The position numbers and the translations under genes are program-made. Below are positions 57,600-64,000 of a DNA stretch of 64,000 nucleotides, piece by piece. Under the pieces are notes generated by a model. It worked only from the letters and a program-made list of their open reading frames with translations, was not told where the DNA came from and did no database searches. The stretch is from Cavia porcellus. Lineage: Eukaryota > Chordata > Mammalia > Rodentia > Caviidae. Positions within the stretch are counted from its first letter, which is position 1. Each line of letters begins with the position of its first letter. The stretch is taken from the NCBI RefSeq assembly GCF_034190915.1, contig NW_026947506.1:37943748-38007747 (forward strand). The letters run 5' to 3'.

Positions 57600-59724
57600 T
57601 TGGCCATATTTCTCCTGCATCCATAAAACCTCAGAAGCTGAGGAGAGCCTCAGCAAGGCATCCTCCACAATCCAACAACCTCAACAGCAGAAAAAACCTT
57701 GACCTCATATCCCCCAAACTCAGAAGACCTCAACAGGCAAGCCTGGGCCCTTTCTCCCCTACAGCTGGACAAACTCAGCAGCCAATGGGATCCTTGCCAC
57801 CTCTTCTCCTCTCCTGGAAGATCTCAGTAGCTGAAGGTACCCTTGGTCAACCCTCCCCCACCCTGTAAGACTGCAGTAGGCCAGGGGATCTTTGGCTGCA
57901 CATTCCCCACACCTGGAAGACCTCAGCAGCTGACAGGGTTGTCAGCTGCCCTTCTGCAACTCCCAGAATACCTCAGAATACTTCCTTCTCCCAGAATACT
58001 TCCTTCTCTACTACTGGAGGATGTTAGCAACTGACGAGAGCTTCAGACACTGATACCACCCCCCCACCCCGTCCAGGCAACCTCAGAAGCCAATGTGAGC
58101 ATCAGCAATCCCTTCCACTACCTGCAGTATCTTAGTGGGCCAGCAATAACATGGTGTGTCTCCCCCCAAAAAGCACCTCAGTGGGTACACAGGGGCCTCT
58201 ACAAACCCTCCCCCACTGGAGAACTTTGATAAGCCAGTGAAAGTCCAGGTGAGCCCTTCTGTACAAAGAATACTGGCTGGGCCAGTTAGAGTGACAGCAA
58301 GGATTTCATCCACCTGGAGAAACTAAACTTGGACTATAAGAAACCCAGTGTCATGGTTTATGTCTGTGGCCCCCAGGCCTCATGATTTTGAATTGTGCAT
58401 TTGTTATTCATTTATTGTCTAGTGCTTGGATTGATGGTGTCAGTGATCCACCCACAAAGGGGTGGAGCCAGGATGTGATGTAATGGCAGAAGGAGGTGTG
58501 TCTTGCTCTTTGCTGGTTCTGCTTGCTGTTTGAAGCCACCAGGAATTGCGGTCCAGCCATGCCCGCCTGTCTTGGAGCCAGCTGAGTGTGGACTGAAACC
58601 TCCAAAAACCGTAAGAAACAAACCCTTCCTTTCCCAACTTGGGCATCAGGTATTTTGTCTCAGCAATGAGTAAAAAGTAACTAAGACACCCAGTAACACA
58701 ATAACATCTTGGATGGGGCATACACTATACACAGGTGGGTCTGGTGGCCTGGAACTGCATGAAGTTACAGTAAGAATATGCACTGAAGTTTGGTTTACAT
58801 AAATAAGCCGAGGCTAGTCAGCCTAAGAAAAATATTGGACTCATATAACTGGCCTTCAGGATGAATTCAAGTGACTGGTCCCTGTTGTACACTGTAGGAC
58901 CCAGAAATTGGGTAGACATCAGCCACTCAGTAGGATCTTAAGAGACACATGACAGACAGTTGAGACTAGTGGTATTCAAAGCACCAAAATTTTAACCAAG
59001 AGGTGAAAATGACAAAATGAAAAAGCACAATACAGTCTCAAATACTCAGGACATCCAGAATAAATACATGAGACATGGAAATAGAGGACACTGGAAGTCA
59101 CACGCCTGGAATTTCTGAAAAGATAGCCAGTTAAGTAAACAACCAAATTCATGAGGATATAGAGGCAATCAGATCAGAAATAGTCTCCCAGGCAAAAAAG
59201 AAATGAGCATCTTTTAAAGAAATTTCTCAGCATAGGCAGAGAAGTCATAGATGAAAAAAGGACAGGAACATGGGAAAATGATGAAAATCTTGAATGAACA
59301 ATGCAGGAAAAGAAGAGAATGCATGAAACAAATTCAGAAGTAATATCCAGGAAATTTAAAATTCCATTGACTGATAAAACTGCTTTAAGGAACAGAAGAC
59401 AGACTGTCAGACCATGAACACACAATCACTAACAGCAATCACAAATGGAAAAATCTCTTTAGAATAACAAGAGGCCATTAAATGAATAGTTCCAAGATGA
59501 TGCAAAGCAAACAGGATAATACTGATAGGGGTCAAAGAAAACACAGGAGTCAATATAAGTGACATTAAAAGCTATTTGCAGAAGTAATGGCAGAAAATAT
59601 GACAAGCATGGGAAAAACTGATATCCAGATAAATGAGGCATATATTAACCCAGAAAGCTATCAACAAAATAAATCTACACCCAGACATATAATAGTCAAG
59701 ATCCAAGAAATCTAACAACCTTGT
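57600..59724 (+). mobile_element. Old L1 5'UTR and ORF1 fragment
   Basis: 5'UTR with decayed repeats ('acctcagcagc' / 'cctcaacagg' modules, about 57640-58140), interrupted by a MaLR LTR. The conserved proximal 5'UTR (58689-58990) and ORF1 coding relic (about 59000-59724: coiled coil, then RRM sequence 'aatctacacccagacatata') follow. It is cut at about 59725 by a minus-strand HAL1. Confidence 0.78.
58349..58688 (+). mobile_element. MaLR-type (ERVL) solo LTR
   Basis: 340 bases starting TGTCATGGTTTATGTC and ending AGTAACTAAGACA, with the layout of rodent ORR1/MT-type MaLR LTRs. The 5-base duplication CCCAG flanks it (58344-58348 and 58689-58693), the size expected for ERVL-class integration. 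It sits in L1 5'UTR, whose sequence is continuous once the LTR is removed. Confidence 0.85.
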
Positions 59725-61974
59725 CTAATCTACACAGGCATGAGTCTTAATATGTATTAAGATGGTGTATTGTAGAGTTTTGTCATCTTCAGTGTAGTTG
59801 CCTATACTCTCAGACTTGATGCTATCAATCATATCAGTTTTGAATCAAATCTTCTCTGCCTCATTTCTGTTACGCTCTTTTTTTGCCATCAGCAGTCTGC
59901 TTATCTTCTTCATTCTGTTTTCTGCTCCATTCATTGAGGACTCTCTGCCACTGTTCCTGGAATCCTAGTAATTTTCTCTCCTCTAGAATGCCCTAGAGTA
60001 TTCTCTGTAGAGTTGTATTGGTAGTTGCAAATTTCCCAAGTTCCTCTTTGTCTTGGAAGCATCTTGTTTCTCCATTAATTTGTAGAGACAGTTTAGCAGG
60101 GTATATCAATCTGGCTGGAGGTTATTTTCTTTCAGGGGTTGGAATATTTCACTCCAGGTTCTTTTTTTTGGTCTTTTTTTGAGACGGGGTCTCACTATGC
60201 AGTTCAGGCTGGCCTTGAACTCACTTTGTAGCCCAGGCTGGTCTCAAACGCACAACAATCCTCCCACCTCAGCCTTCCAAATGCTGGGATTACAGGCATG
60301 AGCTACCATTCCCAGCTTACACTCCAGGCTCTTTTTGACTTGATGGTTCATGTTGAGAAGTCTGCCATTATTCTGATGGGCTTTCCTTTATAGGTGATCT
60401 GTTTCTTGTCACTAAAAGCTTTTAATATTCTGTTCTTATATTGAATTTCTGGCATCTTGATTATTATATGCCTGGGTGTAGTTCTGTTTTGCTTGTAGGG
60501 GGCTGGAGTTCTGTATGCCTCATGTATCAGAATATCATTTCCTTTTCCTATGTTTGGGAAGTTTTCCTTAATTATTTCTGTGAATAACATTTGTAATTCC
60601 TTTGTTTGTAGCCCTGCTTCTTCATTCACATTCTATAATCTCAAGCTGTAGATCCTATTGTCATCTTCTAGCCTTTGTATTTTTACTGTCGATTCCTTGT
60701 TATTTTTAAAAAGTTTTGCCTTTCATAATTCCACATTGCAAAACTGTCCTACATTTTGTATAATCTGTCCTTAGTTTCTTTCAAGCTGATTTGCCATCTT
60801 TCCTTAGGATATTTAATTTCCTGGTAATCTCTTTAAATGTGCTTCATGTATTCTATATTTTCTTTATATCCTTCATCAAATGGTTCTCTCCTTTGTTTGA
60901 GTTCCTCCCTTCTTCCATATGTGTCTCCTTGAGGGGTAATTATTATCTCTTTTATTAATCATCTTATATCTTGCTTTACTTGGCTACATATTTCACTCTT
61001 GAACTCGTCTATGAGGTCTCAAAGATATCTCTTTATGTCCACTGGCACCATGTCTGATATTGCATGTTTGCTGTTCTCATTCTCCTTTGTATTTATCTGT
61101 CCTGGGTCAGTGTTCTCAGGGTTAGGACCTGGGGACTTTGTTTTGTTGCTTCCTCTTCTTTTTTGCTTCTTCCAGGAGGCCCCAGTTTCTTTCTTTGTTG
61201 GTTACAATTCTTCTGAAGCACGCTGGCTAGATGATCTTTCCCACTGCCATGTGCTAGTGAGTTGCAGACAGGAGCAGCCTATACTGGCCCCTCCCCTCCA
61301 GATCAGTCAAGCTGATGTGGCCTGCACTATATTACTTTGCACCACCTCCCCTCTGAGTCAGTCAAAGTTTTGAGGCTTCACTTTCCACTTCGTGTGGCTA
61401 GTGTGTACCACCACTTTAGGGACTTGATTTTGGATAGCCTATTGGGTTTCTGCCAGATCACATGATCCAGGCCTAGCTCACTCCACTAATCACATTTGGG
61501 AAGGGAACAACTGATTGAAGTCATTGCTTCCCTTTGTAATTGCCAGTCCTGCCCAGTCCCAGAGTTTCATCCGCTGGAGCCCCCCTTTCTGTGGAATGGT
61601 TCCACTCCATCACTCACCACAGGTCGATGCAGTACCATGCCAACTCAGCTCTCCATTTGGCTCACTGACTCCCAAACTCAATGTAACTGTGCTTTCAATG
61701 AGTTGAAGCAGTGGGACCTCAGTGGCTTGGCAAGTTGCCTGCTGTGACAGGAACACTGAACCTTTAGCTATTCCAATAATAGCACTGAGACTGTGTTTGG
61801 TTGGTTCTTTTGACCTTAATTTCTTCTTGGGATGAGAGAATTTTTCTCCTTCTGTTTGTGGCTTCCCACTCTGTATTATGTTGAATTCTAAGTTGACTAT
61901 TTCAGGGAACCTCTGTAGCCCCGTGTAGCCCCTCTAGCCAGTTGTTATCTATCCACCATCTTTGCTCCTCCCTT
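59725..61974 (-). mobile_element. Old HAL1, ORF1 decayed, 3' UTR mostly deleted
   Basis: Minus strand. The 5' end near 61974 (GGGAGGAGCAAAGATGGTGG) matches that of the HAL1 at 47817. 5'UTR about 61175-61974; ORF1 relic about 59930-61170, with frame 60348-60629 retaining TTPRHIIIKMPE. The 3'UTR is shortened by an internal deletion near 59760 and lacks a tail. A B1 SINE interrupts ORF1. Confidence 0.8.
60166..60320 (-). mobile_element. B1 SINE (7SL-derived)
   Basis: Plus sense 'gagacggggtctcactatgc', two successive 'caggctgg' copies (the internal roughly 29-base duplication of B1), and 'atgctgggattacaggcatg'. A T-rich left end is the reversed A tail. A 15-base duplication with one mismatch, actccaggttctttt / actccaggctctttt, flanks it (60151-60165 and 60321-60335). 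B1 is restricted to rodents, which supports the assignment. Confidence 0.95.
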
Positions 61975-63540
61975 GTGCCTATATATTTAAGATTGTTATC
62001 TCTTCCTCTTGAAGTTTCTCCTAAGTAGTATGAAGTGACCTTCTTTATCTCTTTGATTATTCTTGATATGAAGTTTACATTGTCTTCAAACCGAATAGGT
62101 ACCTCTTTTTTGATTCCTGTTCCATGGAAGTATTATTTTCCATCCTTTCAATTTCAGTCTATGTGTTTCCTTTTGTGTTAGATGTTTTTTTGTATACAGC
62201 AATGGTTGGATGTTGTTTCCTGATCCATTCAGCCAGTATGTTTCTTTTAATGGGTGAATTGAGGTCATTTACATTAATAGTAATAACTGATATATATTGG
62301 TTTACTTTTGACATGTTATCTTTCTACTGTTGATTCCTTGCCTTTCCACTCTGTTTGTTTTCTTTGTTTAGTGGTTTTTTTTCCCTATGTTTATTTAGTA
62401 TGTCTTTCAATATTCTTTTCAGGGTTGGTTTGGTGGTCATGAAGTTCTTCACCTGTTCTTTGTCATGAAAGTATCTTATTTCTCCATCCATTTTGAAGAA
62501 CAGTTTTTCTGGGTGCATCAGTCTGAATTTGTAGTTTTTTTCCTTTATGATCTGTATTACTTCATTCTATGCTTTTCTTGACTTCACTGTTTGTGTTAAA
62601 ATGTCTGCTGTGATTCTGATAGGCTTTCCTTTGTAGTGATCTGTTTCTTCTCGCTATTGGCTTTTATATTGTCTTCTTATGTTGGAATTCTGAGATGTTG
62701 ATTATTAGTTTTCTTTGGTTATGTCTCTTTGGAATTCTATATGCTTCACTGATTTGTATGCCAGTTTCCATTCTCATGTTTGGGAAGTGTTCAGCTCTTA
62801 CTTCTGTCTCTTGATACAATTTGTGTTGTCACCTTTTTCATTCATCCCTGTCAAACTTATGTTGTTTTTGTATGCATCATCTTGCTGCTGTTGAACTGTT
62901 ATTTCCTGATTCCTTGTTATTTTAAAAAGGTGTTTCCTTTCCTGTTTTCTAGATGTAATCTTTACTTTCAGGTTTGAAACCCTGTCTTTCATTGAGGCAA
63001 TTTTTCCCATTTTTGATGGAATTTTTGACTTTCTGTATATCTCTTAGAATCTGCTTCATGCATTGTATTTGTTTCTCATATTGTTCATTCAGGGTTTCTA
63101 TCTTTTGCACTGTTCCTCTAATTTTTAAACTATGTCTTCTTTAGCTATGTTCAGCATTTCTTTAATTACCTATATCATTTCTTCTTTTGTCTAGGAGATT
63201 ATTTTTGATCTGAGTTCCTTTACAGCTTCTTGGTGTTGTTTCTTTACTTCAGTTGTTTGCATTTCAGGAATTTTAGGTGTATGGTTCATATTTTCTTCTG
63301 TGTTCATGTCTCCTAGGCTTGCTTGGGATGCACTGGAGGTTTGAGATTGCATTTTACTCTTTTGTTTTGTTATTGTCCTATATTTCAAGGTTTTGTATGA
63401 TGTTCCAAAGCTTCCCTATGCACAGGGAATCACCTCACACACCTTTGGGTCTTGGGATGGAGTGGAGGTTCCTTGACATGGTCCAGTCAGGCCTGCAGGG
63501 ACTTAGTGTGTATCCTCTGGTGTTGTGAGGGAGATGGGGT
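61975..63540 (-). mobile_element. Old L1: start of ORF2, ORF1, short 5'UTR
   Basis: ORF2 start near 62310 with TINVNDLNSP endonuclease sequence, to about 61975. ORF1 runs about 63385-62330 in pieces: N-terminus MKYRTITKQKSKMQSQ (63191-63388), coiled coil (62798-63010), C-terminal domain with LFFKMDGEIRYFHDKEQ (62324-62518). The 5'UTR is short and ill-defined beyond 63390. All frames are interrupted. The remainder of ORF2 is cut off by the HAL1 5' end at 61974. Confidence 0.83.
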
Positions 63541-64000
63541 GTTTATGTTTATATTCAGCATACAGTTTTTAGCACCTTTACTTTAATATCTATGGGCTGT
63601 CCTGGACAGGCTTATCTTCAACCACATGACTCTGTAGAGTGTTACTTAAACCCCCATGGAAGGTATCAGTCTAACTCACTCAGCAATATGGCACATGGAC
63701 AAAAATAAAAGACAAAGAGAAAGCTCTGTAGTTGGAGAGCTCTGTGATGACCAAATTTCCCTCTGGAACAGAAGACCTCATGTCCAAAACTCATGACTTT
63801 TATTGTTATCAATTAGGGATGTGAGTGGGGGCAGTGGCAGAGTAATAGGAAAAAGAAACTTTGCAGGCGTGCCTCTAATGCAAGCAACTTTGTGTCAGGC
63901 ACAAAGGCCTCCAATTAGCAATTTTTTTCCAAGTTCTCTGGCCTTAGCTAAGATGTTAGTTTTTGTCTTATCTGTGGACTCTCACAAGTTCCTGCTCAAG
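63541..64000. other. No recognised feature
   Basis: About 460 bases of apparently unique sequence at the right edge, with no coding or repeat signal I recognise. Confidence 0.45.

Overview
The window looks like mammalian, specifically rodent, nuclear DNA. It carries tRNA-derived ID SINEs, a B1 (7SL) SINE with the internal duplication typical of rodent B1, LINE-1 elements with tandem promoter monomers, an IAP-like LTR and a MaLR LTR. I did not identify the species. I see no intact host gene, no rRNA or tRNA gene and no bacterial feature. Almost everything recognisable is retroelement DNA, and the only host-derived coding sequence is a decayed processed copy of NDE1 (about 53.96-55.95 kb).

Layout. 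0-2 kb: the 5' end of a half-L1 (HAL1) next to an old L1 5' region. 2.9-6.2 kb: a complete minus-strand HAL1 with an intact 350-codon ORF1 and no ORF2. 7.4-31.5 kb: one old class II (betaretrovirus/IAP-type) provirus blown apart by later insertions: a class I solo LTR (8.15 kb), a class I gammaretrovirus-like provirus (10.5-23.5 kb) and a second complete HAL1 (28.0-31.1 kb). The class I provirus was itself hit by an ID SINE (12.6 kb), a full-length monomer-promoter L1 (15.5-22.3 kb), and an L1 fragment carrying an IAP-like solo LTR with a 48-bp minisatellite (22.4-23.1 kb). 31.5-64 kb: older HAL1 and L1 copies, a diverged direct duplication (about 35.2-38.5 and 51.0-54.0 kb), an odd pair of convergent L1 5' ends (41.1-43.9 kb), the NDE1 pseudogene, a MaLR LTR and a B1.

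The most interesting biology is the HAL1 family. Two complete copies keep intact 350-aa ORF1 proteins, GC-rich promoters and exact 15-bp target-site duplications. They have no endonuclease or reverse transcriptase, yet share more than 1 kb of 3'UTR similarity with the autonomous L1 in the same window. At least three older relics that retain ORF1 sequence show the lineage has been active for a long time. The natural inference is an ORF1-only retrotransposon copied by L1 ORF2 protein in trans. HAL1 as a type is known from other mammals; what is worth checking is this lineage's apparent youth, selection on ORF1, and 3'UTR sharing.

Both proviruses are defective and env is not recognisable in either. 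Boundaries given with target-site duplications were read directly from the sequence; other boundaries are approximate (tens of bases). Family assignments rest on recognised motifs and on by-eye comparison between copies inside the window, not on database searches.
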